From Gonocerus acuteangulatus (Eukaryota; Arthropoda; Insecta; Hemiptera; Coreidae), in NCBI GenBank assembly GCA_946811695.1, contig OX328123.1, positions 116,889,246-116,953,245 of the forward strand: a stretch of 64,000 nt of DNA, written 5' to 3'. Every line of letters begins with the position of its first letter. The first letter of the stretch is position 1. Shown here one piece after another: positions 45,079-56,019 of the stretch. The notes beneath the pieces are model-generated. The model saw nothing but the letters and a program-made list of their open reading frames with translations, was not told the origin of the DNA and did no database searches. A program made the translations under genes and the position numbers.

Positions 45079-45835
45079 GTATACTGTGTACTCAGAACAC
45101 CCGCAGAGGATACTCGGGGCAGGTTTAATGTGTACTCAGAACATCCGTAGAGTATACTCGGGGCAGGTATACTGTGTACTCAGAACATCCGTAGAGTATA
45201 CTCGGGGCAGGTAAACTTTGTACTCAGAACATCCGTAGAGTATACTCGGGGCAGGTATACTGAGTACTCAGAACATCCGTGGAGTATACTTGGGGCAGGT
45301 ATACTCTGTACTCAGAACATCTGTAGAGTATACTTGGGGCAGGTATACTGTGTACTCAGAACATCAGTAGAGTATACTCGGGGCAGGTATACTGTGTACT
45401 CAGAACATCCGTGGAGTATACTCGGGGCAAGTATACTCTGTACACAGAACATCTGTAGAGTATACTCGGGGCAGGTATACTGTGTACTCAGAACATCCGT
45501 AGAGTATACTCGGGGCAGGTATACTGTGTACTCAGAACATCCGTAGAGTATACTCGCGGCAGGTGTACTGTGTACTCAGAACATCCGTAGAGTATACTCG
45601 GGCCAGGTATACTGTTTACTCAGAACATCCATAGAGTATACTCGGGGCAGGTATACTGTGTACTCAGAACATCCGTAGAGTATACTCGGGGCAGGTATAC
45701 TGTGTACTCAGAACATCCGTAGAGAATACTCGGGGCACGAATACTGTGAACTTTGGCCACCCGTAATGTATACTCGTGGTATGTACACTGTGGACTCAGA
45801 ACATCCGTACAGTTTACTCTGGGCACTTATTCAGT
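45079..45835. repeat. 44-bp minisatellite, about 17 copies
   Basis: Unit of 44 bp containing TACTCAGAACATCCGTAGAG and TATACTCGGGGCAGGTATAC. Early and late units are more diverged, inner units nearly identical. Two GTATAC palindromes per unit. Open frames across it are by-products. Confidence 0.95.
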
Positions 45836-46252
45836 AAAGGCAGGACAAGTATACAGAATGGTCAGGACTCATGTACAGTTTACTCAAAACACATCTACAG
45901 TATACACAGATCATTTATGAAGGATACTTAGAACTGTACGCCGTTAATTACATATTTAAAAAATTTTATTTTCTTGAAACTTTTATGATGAAATTGCCAT
46001 TCGATACTCAGAAGAGGTACCCCCATTGAGATTTTTTTATTTCAAGAGACCTGCGACGATTGCGAATTGCTCTGATGGAAAAAATCACTGCTCTATTTTC
46101 TATTTATACTTTCTATCCTTTTGTACATAATTTCTGCAGTAATTGGCACATACATTCACGTTATTCCCGTACATCATCTGTTATTTTCCCCTTTTTTCTA
46201 AATTCTTTTTTAATATAGAACGAAAGAAATAACTTACCGCTGGTTTTCTAGG

Positions 46253-46256
<4 letters not shown>
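45836..46256. other. Intergenic, no gene seen
   Basis: Decaying edge of the minisatellite (to about 45930), then AT-rich sequence. Confidence 0.45.

Positions 46257-46314
<58 letters not shown>
46257..46314. repeat. (AT)n microsatellite
   Basis: About 28 AT units, flanked by TTCTAGGAACATA and its near mirror TTCCTAGAATAT. Confidence 0.97.
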
Positions 46315-46317
<3 letters not shown>

Positions 46318-46342
46318 CTAGAATATATCAATATATTGGCAT

Positions 46343-47045
46343 GCCGAATCCCACCACCACCCAGCGCAGAAGAGAGGAGTTGTGCAGACTCTGACTCACA
46401 GGGCTTTCGAATTATGCAGCAACGAAGCCTACCTCGATAAGGAACTCACTTTCCTCAAGTCTAACGGCTATGCAACTGGCGAAGTAGACAAAGCAGTCAG
46501 CCGAATAAAAAGGAAGAAAGAAAAAGGAATTGTTCAGACACAAAAAGAAGAACAGAGTCGCGGAGCAACGCTGCCATACGACCGAGGGATAAGTGAGAAG
46601 ATAGGCAGACTGTTCATAAATCAAGTGCAGACGTCACTTTCCGACCTCTAGACAAGGTAGGTGACTGGCTTGGATCGGCAAAAGAGAAACAGAGGCTGCA
46701 AGACAAACGTGAGTATCTTCTTCCGTGTGACTGTGTGACAGTCTAATTAGGACAGACGGGGAAGAAAGTAGCCACTGGAATAGGCCAACATTGGGCTGAC
46801 TACCGTCTGAGACGAACAAAAACGTCTGCTGTAGCAAGACACGGTGAGGAATGTCCCGTACAAATACTTTTTGACGAAGCAAGAATCCTAGCCAAAGAGG
46901 ACTATTGTCAAAGAAGGCTAGTCAGAGAGGCCGTCGAAATATTCAAACAACCGAAGACTCTGAACCGAGATGACGGTGTCATCCTACGTGGAAGCCCGTT
47001 CTCCGATTTTCCGATCGATTTCTCCGTTTCTCCTACAATCTGAGA
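46343..47045 (+). pseudogene. Penelope-like element C-terminus with GIY-YIG endonuclease remnant
   Basis: The first frame encodes HAESHHHPAQKRGVVQTLTH then RAFELC and ELTFLKSNGYATGEV, the linker after the reverse transcriptase in Penelope-like elements. A frameshift near 46650 leads to a second frame with WLGSAKEKQRL, a CDC motif, LGQTGKKVATGI, HWADYR, SAVARHGEECPV, FDEARILAKE and REAVEIFKQPKTLNRDDG: the GIY-YIG endonuclease and its C-terminal block. A TAA at 46744-46746 replaces the Tyr of the YIG-type motif. The reverse transcriptase is absent; the region begins at the TA tract. The enzyme would have cut the chromosomal target for integration. Confidence 0.8.
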
Positions 47046-47777
47046 CGATTTATTTGATTCCCTAAATGATGGGTTTCGGAAGGAAGGATGGGTTTCCGAA
47101 TTAACAACAAGCAAAAATCCGGTAACCTCCTGAGTGTTGTCAAACACAACATTTCAGGATTATTAGATTTTCTCCTTTATTAAGACCCTAGCTTTTCGGG
47201 AAGTGCCTGATAATGTTGATGAGTGAGTCGCATAAAGTCCGATTTTCTATCACCAACATCTCAGAAACGCTTCAATGTAGAATTATAAAACGTTTTACTC
47301 AAATTTGTTAGTGTAATACCTGTGGAAAATTTCATAAGTTTACCTTAAACTGATTCTAACTTATGAGAGGGTGAAAATCGGCTCTAATACTTCAGAACTT
47401 TGTCTGGCGCACTACCGTGCGTCTAGATATCCTTTGAAATAGTACGAACAAGTAATTAGATTTTTTTCTTCTTCTTTACAGCGCATCTGCTTCTACACCC
47501 ACGCGCTAGGCTTTACACGTGGTGCAACCCTTTCTAAACACCCAGGGTGTAGAAGGATTTTTTTTTTCAGTTCACCTATCGCTGGGAAAATTCATCCTCC
47601 AACATGTGGGACACGATCCAACATTTCTCGCATGAATATATTTCTTAGAAGCAAATAACAATGCAGTTTACATCGTATTTTTAAGATATTTTAGTTTTTG
47701 TTTAAATAGAAAGAAGACCCTGATGGGATGGCCCAAAAGCAAATAAAATAAAAGCAATATAAATAAAGTTTGAACAT
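47046..47777. other. Intergenic, possible Penelope 3' flank
   Basis: No gene. A T-rich run at 47558-47567. No hammerhead core could be found here. Confidence 0.4.
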
Positions 47778-47915
47778 TTTTAGCGCGGTTCCTCCCTCCC
47801 CCATAGGGAGGAACCCCGCTTATAAGGTTGATACAATGAAACAATCCGGAAGTGCCGACTAGAAAATTTCGCGTTTCAGAACCCATAGAGACCGAAAATA
47901 ACGATGGTTCAAATT

Positions 47916-47983
<68 letters not shown>

Positions 47984-48830
47984 TGTATATATATAAATAT
48001 ATACGTTTTATATGCTTCTTGGGCTAGGGAAACGAATGAAATCATTTTCAAGGCGATAGCTTTAACCGTTTTCGAGAAAATTGGAAATATAGTTTTTGAA
48101 TACCGTTTTTTGTTTGGGTACTTAGAATCACGGGATTCAGTTGAAACATTTTCTGCATGTTTGAATTTCATCAACACTAATATGTTGAAATTTTGGTTAT
48201 GTTTGGAGTAAAGAAAGGGTTAGAATAAAATATTTTATTAACAGACAAGAAAAGTTTTGGTAACTTTGTATTCTTTCGTTAGTATCTCGAAAACCGTTGA
48301 CAATCTTGGGAAGCAGAAGGTTACCATTCGAAAGCTTACTAAATGCTCTACAAAAAAGGTTCTAAAGAGAGTTTTAATTAGGCGATGTCAATCGGAGAAA
48401 TAAGTGCTTAAAACTTTAAAGTAATTGATTTCGTTTATTCGAATGGTTCTTTTTGTCTATTTTATTCCTTGTTATTTTTAAATTGCTTATAGTCGGATAA
48501 TGTATTTGACAATAAAACAGATTAAGTAAAATAAGAAGATCAATTTATTGTTAAAAATGTAGCGTTCAAAGAGAGAGATCCCAAGGCTTTCCAAATGCCT
48601 CTGCGCGGAGGCCTTTCTGCCCGACTTATGGGATAGCTGACCCATACAGGTAAGATTGTAAATCAAGACCTTTCAAGACTGGTTAGTTTGAGATTTCATT
48701 TGGAAAGGTGTTTCGCTATTGATCTAAACAAAGTAATAACTGTTTCTATTCTATGCCTTCATAAACACTAAAGATAAGAACGGAACCGCTCTAAGATGAC
48801 GCAGTTCCTGCGAATCGGACTTTTATGATA
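47778..48830 (+). repeat. About 1-kb dispersed repeat, fullest copy
   Basis: Starts TTTAGCGCGGTTCCTCCCTC with a hairpin, passes an internal (AT)n tract (47919-47985), then blocks CCGTTTTCGAGAAAATTGGA, TTCGAAAGCTTACTAAATGC, GGCGATGTCAATCGGAGAAA, and ends with AACGGAACCGCTCTAAGATG and CGCAGTTCCTGCGAATCGGA. Parts recur at 12376, 15340, 22980-23620, 32936, 43270-43745, 57655, 60910 and 63925. No coding capacity; mode of spread unknown. Confidence 0.6.
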
Positions 48831-49665
48831 TCTGCTGATTAAATGAAAAATAATATTCCTTTAGCAATAATAATATTTTATTGATCCATAAACTGTGTAC
48901 GAAAGTTGGGTGGGATTATATTAAACCTTACTAAATGTTGTCTCCTGAAAGGATTTTGCATAAAATCAATTCGGAGAAGACAATGTTTGCCTTGAGCTAC
49001 ATGTGAACTAAATAACACAGAGCGAGTGTTGGTTTAGCTTCTAATTCATAATAAATTAATCCTTAGTTAGGCAACAGGTTTTGGAGTTTGTGGAAGTTTG
49101 GACAAGGCGGTGTTCTCTTCACCTTTCTGGGCGCTACCTACTAAGCAAGGAAGTTATCAGCCTTACCACTAGCCACTCTGAATAATTTAACGAGGCAAAG
49201 GGTTAAAAGTGAATATTTCATTGAGAAAATAAAAGCACTTAATACAAAAGGCTTAAAGGAAATTAAGCAACTAATTTTCTTAGTTTAAGTGCTAAGCCTA
49301 ATCCTAGTTTTCTTTGCTAAATACACAGATGACTATTTGATTCATTAAACACACTACAAACCAAAGGAAATAAACTAAATATAAATGCATCTTTCATACA
49401 GAATACACTTATTTAGGTAGCAAATCTGACGTAATTTCGAAAAAGGTTCTTAAACATAAAAATAAAACATAATTAAAATGAGTTATAATCAACATAATAT
49501 AAATAATAATAAATACAAATAAATATTTATTAGTATCTCAAGTAGTGAATAACAAAAAAAGAAAAGAAACAACTAACGGAAAAGGAAGTGAGTTGAGTTT
49601 ATAGTATATTTATATATCAAATAACATAATTTTTTATTGAGAAGATATGGTCGACCGTTCAGAAG
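48831..49665. other. Intergenic, no gene seen
   Basis: AT-rich, no recognisable family. Positions 49627-49639 hold one copy of a TAATTTTTTATTG direct repeat (other copy 50589-50601). Confidence 0.45.
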
Positions 49666-49749
49666 TAGGAAGCGTAGATCGTCGGGGTTTCGGTCAGTGT
49701 TCTTATTCAATAAAACACATTTTATTTGCTAAAATGTATATTTATTGCC

Positions 49750-49788
49750 GCCAACGTTTCGGCTTGCTATACAAGCCATCTTCAGGGC
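49750..49788 (-). ncRNA. Hammerhead-like motif (left arm)
   Basis: Minus strand: GCC, CTGAAGA, stem GGCTTG/CAAGCC with a 6-base loop, GAAACGTT, GGC. Same as 50468-50507 on the other strand. Confidence 0.62.
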
Positions 49789-50013
49789 TGTAAAAACATA
49801 TATGGTGTAACAATCGTAAGGACAGAAACAATAACAAAAACAACAAAAAAAAAAAGAGGCTAGAAACATTAACATAAATATATATATGCTTGAAAATATA
49901 AATATAAATATATATATACATATACACACACATATACATACATATGTATATATATATATATACATATGTATATATATATACACATATATATACATATGTA
50001 TATATATATACAC

Positions 50014-50074
<61 letters not shown>

Positions 50075-50162
50075 TATAATAATAGCAATATAAATAAATA
50101 TAACTGTATAGTGACATACCTATTGCTAGAAAAGTTATATTTATTTATATTGCTATTATTAT

Positions 50163-50221
<59 letters not shown>

Positions 50222-50278
50222 GTGTATATATATATACATATGTATATATATATATACATATGTATGTATATGTGTGTG

Positions 50279-50339
<61 letters not shown>

Positions 50340-50375
50340 TTTCAAGCATATATATATTTATGTTAATGTTTCTAG

Positions 50376-50412
<37 letters not shown>

Positions 50413-50467
50413 TTGTTTTTGTTATTGTTTCTGTCCTTACGATTGTTACACCATATATGTTTTTACA

Positions 50468-50507
50468 GCCCTGAAGATGGCTTGTATAGCAAGCCGAAAC
50501 GTTGGCG
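50468..50507 (+). ncRNA. Hammerhead-like motif (right arm)
   Basis: Plus strand: GCC flanked CTGAAGA, 6-bp stem II GGCTTG/CAAGCC, GAAACGTT, then GGC completing a 3-bp stem I. ACGT after GAA is self-complementary. All invariant core bases present. Confidence 0.65.
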
Positions 50508-50601
50508 GCAATAAATATACATTTTAGCAAATAAAATGTGTTTTATTGAATAAGAACACTGACCGAAACCCCGACGATCTACGCTTCCTAATTTTTTATT
50601 G

Positions 50602-52615
50602 TATTATTATTTTATACTATTTTGGTGAGTTTGTTGATATTGGTGATTATTTATCAGTATAGTGTCAATTCCTATAAAGTGGTCCAGAAATAATTTAATT
50701 AAGTTATTTGTATCTACATTACGATGGTTTGATTGAATTTTATTTACCATAAATGGTTTTTCAGTAATCACTAGTTATTAAAAAAAAAAGAAGAAAAATC
50801 ACGAAAAAAAATAAGAAATTTGAATTTACTCTGTTTCTTTTGGGAATTGAACCATACTTTATATGACCTTTTTTGTTGCAATTGAGGTCTACTACCGCCT
50901 CCTAAAAAGTTGATACACACCCTGTGTATGTAGGATACTTAATGTCACCGCATAGATATTGGCTATGCCCGTATTTTAGTACATTTCAATAGGTAATATC
51001 TTTTATAATAATTAAGTCTACAAAACAAAATTTTGACTGCTTATTCCTCTCATAAATAACTAAAAACGGGCCACGTTTCAAATTTTCATTTTCATGCCCA
51101 TCTGAGTTAACGAGCTCTAAATTTTGAAATTTTTGAAAAATCATGAAATTTAAAATTTTATAATTAAAAAATTACAGAAGCCTACAACTTGCTTTACAAC
51201 TCTATTTACATAAATCATGGAGCTACATCTTTCACCAGAAAAAAACACAAACATATTACTTCTTGCCTTCCCATATAAATAAAATCTTGAAAATCAATTT
51301 TCACGAATTAATTGGTATATATTTTAAAGAAATATTTGGACCTTTAGGCTTAATTTTAGGTCAGTGGTGCTTTCTACCTTTATTTAAGTTCACTTTTTAC
51401 TGAACAGATTGGTTTTTGTTTGAATGTTCTAGGAAGAACATTATTGGAGAAATCTGCTTTTCCTCAGAACAATGAAAACACTAAAAATTGGAATTTTATT
51501 GACACAAAAATGGCCGCCAACAGCAAAATAAAAATTCAACAAATAAAATAATAACATTTTTGGGTTCTCAATAAGTAGTAGTTTGAAAAGTAAAAAAATC
51601 CAGAGCAACTTCCTCTGGACCACTTGATATTGATTGACCCTATAAGGTAAGCATTAGTAATGTTTTCTTCATTGTAGTTATATGTGATCTTTGTTCTTTG
51701 TTGTGTCAGGTCAATGATACAAAATCGACATCACAAAGTAGTTTTCATAATCCAAAAAAAAAAAATATATATTAAAAAAACGGTTAATGATTAAGGGTAA
51801 AAAAGGAAAAAACTTTATAGCATATCTCGAACTTTACTATTACAAACGGAAATTTCCTAGATTATGTAAAAATGTTCAACAAAATTTACTTTTGAATGTT
51901 CTCCCTCGTAGTTCTCCAAGAACGACAGAGAGGAGGATAGAAAAATGTACTACTCTTCAGGTTCGGGAAAAATGTACTTTTCCTTCACGTAAACTGTAGG
52001 TGGATGTTGTCATCGTTAACAAGCCCAACACCCCTCCGTAGGTCGAATGCTTCTAAATCTCTGACGGTTTTGTGCCTCGTGCAAGTGTGGAGAGAACGGC
52101 GAGGGAGTTTGAACGACCCGCAGTAAAACTCTCCTGGCTGTTACAGCCGCTCAGTTACAATCATGTTCAGTAACACGGGGTCCGCGTTATCATAAGTTAT
52201 GTTAAAAATCTTTGTCGCTCGGCACCACCCCCTGTGCTCACTCGACTTGATTAATTCAGTCTAGTTACTCTTCTCTGAGCCTCATCTGTGCCATTTACAC
52301 TCGGAGACTGGGTATGGCCTATCCTACCTTAATTCTTCATTATTTTCCTATTTTTAGCATAAATATGCTTTAGCGATGACTAAAATGAAAAAAAAAAGTT
52401 AGCCAACAAAGGGCCCTCTGACGTTCGCGCGTGCGCAGTGGCCATGTACGAAGAAGAAGACTGTATGATATACAGGACATTACATAGCTTTGTCGGGTTG
52501 GCCTTAGGCATATTTATGTTCCTGAATTTGAGCAGAAGGGTTTAAACGAAATTAATTATTCTTTGAGCCACTTTTCCTACTACGTGTATTGAATCGTCGC
52601 AAGTATACTTAAATA
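50602..52615. other. Intergenic, mostly unrecognised
   Basis: AAAAGTTGATACACACCCTG at 50907 looks like the end of a CAGGGTG-type transposon whose mate was not found. A GC-richer stretch at 52000-52450 has no family or gene I recognise. Confidence 0.45.
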
Positions 52616-52623
52616 AAAGAACT

Positions 52624-52672
52624 CGGGCAATGATGACCTTGCAGTTTTTTACCCTTAAGCACAAACAAACAA
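52624..52672 (+). repeat. Hairpin tail variant without clear duplication
   Basis: CGGGCAATGATGACC ... TTTACCC then TTAAGCACAAACAAAC matches the GGGCAA-class tail at 30367. The stem keeps GGG/CCC and A-T pairs with one C-A mismatch. No flanking repeat found. Confidence 0.6.
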
Positions 52673-52738
52673 TTGTACTGTTCACCTTTCCTCTAGAATA
52701 TGAGGCGTCGACTTTCAAAACAGGTTATACCCAAATCT

Positions 52739-53083
52739 TGGAGGCGAGGTTAACTCAGTGGTAGAGCACTGGACTAATACACGGTAGGACCTCAGTTCTA
52801 ATTCCGAGCAAGCACTAAAGACTTTCATCTTCTAGTGTCTTCGTTCATGGATTGGATTCGCCTTCCTGACCGTCCTTGGGCCAACCCAGCCTTTAATCAA
52901 TTTATTAGTGGGTACCTTGGTGCTAATAACCCTAGCAGTCAAAGCAGCAAAGGGGAAAATCAGGCGGCCGGAGCATGGTACTGATCAGACTATCTCTCTA
53001 GATTGCCGTATGGCCATGAATCAGATACATCTATAATATCTGACCCTCAGGGCCCTCGTGGCCTGTTACGGGGATGTTTTTTT
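52739..53083 (+). mobile_element. tRNA-like SINE
   Basis: The head GGCGAGGTTAACTCAGTGGT matches a polymerase III A box region, and ACCTCAGTTCTAATTCCGAG a degenerate B box with tRNA-like spacing; the acceptor stem does not pair, so it is not a tRNA gene. A roughly 270-bp body follows, containing TTGGTGCTAATAACCC (reminiscent of the hairpin-tail loop) and ending GTTACGGGGATG before a T run. Confidence 0.6.
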
Positions 53084-53116
53084 TTTCCCACATCATAATA
53101 CTTTTCAGTGGATATA

Positions 53117-53634
53117 TCAGGCTGTACCGTATGAAATGTCAATTTTGTTTACTTTGCGATTTAATCCTTTCCCTTTTTTATTTCATTATTTACAAACATC
53201 ATTGTTATTCATATAGAATTGAAGCTCTTTTATTCATATTATTGAATCAGTAACTTGCGTACTGTGTTGTGAGAACGATCCTCTGAGAAAAAAAAAAAAC
53301 TTAAATTATGACTTCAACGGAAATTTGTATTATTTTTCGTTATGAATTTAAGCTCGGTCATTGCGCTGCTGAGGCGTGTATGAACATTAACACGGCGTTC
53401 GGGGAGGGAACGGTAAATGAACGAACTGTTTACCTGTTGTTTCCAGGTTTCGAAGTGGAAATTTTGACCTTGACAACGTGGAGCGAAGAAGGCCAGTAAC
53501 CAAGCTTGACAATGACCACCTGAAAGAAAGGGTTGAAGCTTGTCCCTCAAAAAGCACTAGGGAATATGCCAAAGAGCTCGGAGTAGGAGCCACGGCAGTT
53601 TGAAGGTCCAAAACTGACATAGGGTACAGCCTGA
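53117..53634 (+). mobile_element. mariner deletion derivative
   Basis: Terminal inverted repeats TCAGGCTGTACC (left) and GGTACAGCCTGA (right) with extended partial match, and TA on both sides (53115-53116, 53635-53636). The 518-bp element keeps only the N-terminal coding part, joined directly to the right inverted repeat. Confidence 0.8.
53308..53634 (+). pseudogene. mariner transposase N-terminal DNA-binding remnant
   Basis: Frame one: ICIIFRYEFKLGHCAAEACM and INTAFGEGTVNERTV, the first helix-turn-helix of mariner transposases. After a shift near 53445, frame two: RFRSGNFDLDNVERRRPVTK, then ERVEACPSKSTREYAKELGV, the second helix-turn-helix, with a TGA at 53600-53602 and an end in the terminal repeat. 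The GRPR-like motif reads RRRPV. The DD34D catalytic domain is deleted. The protein would have bound the inverted repeats. Confidence 0.8.
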
Positions 53635-53636
53635 TA

Positions 53637-55665
53637 AAAAATGTATAAGCTAGAATAACTTCCTTATGAATTGTATATTTAATAGGTCACACTAACATTA
53701 ATTTTGTCACGTTTGATGGGGTTTAATGAATTTTCATAAAAAATGTTTTTAGATAAAGAATTATTTTGATGAGAAAGTGAATTTAACCCAATTCCAGAGT
53801 CCTCGTCTCATATATTGAATTATATGAGGCGACGACATGTTTCATTCTTCACATTTTTCTACCTCCTTCATCTGTGTGGATTATTTAGAGCCATTAAATT
53901 CCCAAGCGAGGTCTTATCTGATTCATAGATGATATCCGTATGTCAGCGTTCTAAAATTATATGTTGTGCCCGTAAATATTCTTACATAGTCGCTTTAGTC
54001 ACTTCAATAAAGAAAAAGACTATTTGTAATGGCCTGAAAATAACTGTAACTGTTGACCTATTTTTTTGTGATTCAGATACGTCCGTAGTAAATGTGATTC
54101 ATTTTCTCTGCCATAAGGTCGACAAATAATAAAAAGATTAGTGACTGTGAAATAGATTATTAAAGGTCTCAGTGGGTAAAAAGAAACTGTACGGGGTTGG
54201 AAAAACATTTACTAATAAGAAATACTCCCATTTTTCCGAGAGGAAGGGCGAAGACATTAGTCTCGAGGGGTGTAAGAAAGAGAAGCCATCGATCACTCGT
54301 GTAAAAAAATGTTAGACTGAATGAAGAAATAGAAGATTAGTAGTACTACCGTAAACTTCCTAACTTGTCTTCACAAATTCACGTTTATTTTCGTTATTAA
54401 ATTATTTTAAATAATACTTTTTATATTCATGAACGAATGTTTTTTTTATTCATTAATTAGGGGGGTTTCCTCGATTAAATTGATAGTCCATAAAGTTAGC
54501 CAATTTCCCTATTATCACTGGTGAATTAACTCCCTCAGGATATATACAGGGTTCACACCGACAGGGAAATGTATGGGGGACAGGAAAATGTCAGGCAATT
54601 TAATTATTTAAAAAAGTCATGAAAATGTCAGGGAAGTTCAAAATTCCATCTTTTACTTAATTTATTTTATTTTATTTTTTTAGGGAGGAACAGAAATAAA
54701 AGGGGAAAATTGCTTGCGTTTTATGCACGTATTTTTCCAACTCTTCTTCTCTTTTTCTCAATGACTTATTCGTCATATTATGGTCTCTGTAACCCAACAT
54801 CTGGGAGGCTAGGAGGGTTGCATGAAGAATCTTAATAACATGATCTTTGCTGTATTTTTAAGGCTCTTAACTAGAGATCTATTGGCTTACACTCCCAGCA
54901 TTACCTGACGTACTTGTATTTTTATCACGTGTGGTAACAGTCTGTCTTGGGTGTATAAAGGGAAGAGGGGAAAATTTAATTTTTCTGAGAAAATCAAAGC
55001 CTTACTAGGAAGTTCATGTGATAGATACAAAGAAATAAAATAATAATAAAAATAATAGCTCAATGCATCTTCTATAGGTAGAATACGTTTTTCTATTATG
55101 CAAGAATGTTATTGTAAAATTATATTTCATGATGTATACCATAAATTTAAAACTCAATTATTTTTAGAATATTTGATTACATTTTCGTGTAGGTGTTAAG
55201 TGTGTTCGAATGATAAAGTTTTGTGTCGATGTACGGACCCCTTGGTGATAAAGCAGAATATTGGGTAAATGAGAATACGAATGGACTAAATCTGGAAAAT
55301 ACTTAAAACAGGTCATGACACGACAAGAGCTAGGTATAATGAAAACTCAGCAGCGAGGTGTAAAATTGGACACAGCTTACTGACTAATGATTATCTTACG
55401 CAAAATACAAACATATCAAGTTACTCTCAATGGTAAGATAGCTTTACTCATAATCATAGACCGTGAATTGAGAGACAAGTTGCAAATTCCATACAATTTA
55501 ATTGAAAATTGAATTACAGAAGGTATTATAAACACTTTTTTCATTTACTTACGGCGTTTATTATAAAAAAATTAAATTTTAAAAACAACAACCGATTAAA
55601 AATTGAGGGAAAAATTCGCCCAGACAACGAAACCGTCATTTATCAAATTTAACCCACTCGAGACT
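53637..55665. other. Intergenic, with one possible transposon end
   Basis: CAGGGTTCACACCGACAGGG at 54549 followed by related GTCAGG-type words suggests one end of a DNA transposon; the other end was not found. No gene. Confidence 0.4.
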
Positions 55666-56019
55666 GGTAGCCACATCGTGACAACGAGCTTACATGCCCC
55701 GTGGCCTGATAGCCACATGGTGACAACGAGCTTACATGCCCCGTGGCCTGATAGCCACATGGTGACAACGAACTTACATGCCCCGTGGCCTGATAGCCAC
55801 ATCGTGACAACGAGCTTACACGCCCCGTGGCCTGATAGCCACATCGTGACAACGAGCTTACACCCCCCGTGGCCTGATAGCCACATCGTGACAACGAGCT
55901 TACATGCCCCGTGGCCTGATAGCCACATCGTGACAACGAGCTTACATGCCCTGTGGCCTGATAGCCACATCGTAACAACGAGCTTACATGCCCCGTGGCC
56001 TGTTAGCCACATCGTGACA
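55666..56019. repeat. 42-bp minisatellite, about 8 copies
   Basis: Unit includes TAGCCACATCGTGACAACGA and CTTACATGCCCCGTGGCCTG. As 42 is divisible by three, several frames on both strands stay open over the array (for example 14-residue repeats with SHIVTTSLHAPWP on plus and MWLSGHGACKLVVT on minus). This looks like a repeat by-product, not a gene. Confidence 0.93.

Larger units (their letters stand above)
49666..50590. mobile_element. 0.9-kb near-perfect palindrome with two hammerhead-like motifs
   Basis: The two arms (49666-50103, 50133-50590) are almost identical inverted copies around a 29-bp spacer; they differ mainly in length of AT tracts and in a T run (A11 vs T32). Each carries a hammerhead-like core toward its outer end. 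A 13-bp direct repeat TAATTTTTTATTG (49627-49639, 50589-50601) gives a possible target duplication, with a 26-bp one-sided tail (AGATATGGTCGACCGTTCAG) on the left that resembles the tail of the foldback at 10465. Open frames inside are AT-repeat artefacts. Confidence 0.85.

Noticed and set aside
45079..45835. CRISPR-like array
   Set aside because: Units are directly tandem with no unique spacers, in a eukaryotic context; it is a minisatellite.
49729..50527. Long open frames of alternating Ile/Tyr on both strands
   Set aside because: They are translations of (AT)n tracts inside the palindrome; the same holds near 16448, 30000-30300, 31000-31340, 38271, 42530 and 47668-48211.
52739..52815. A tRNA gene
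   Set aside because: The acceptor stem does not pair, the B box is degenerate and a SINE body follows.
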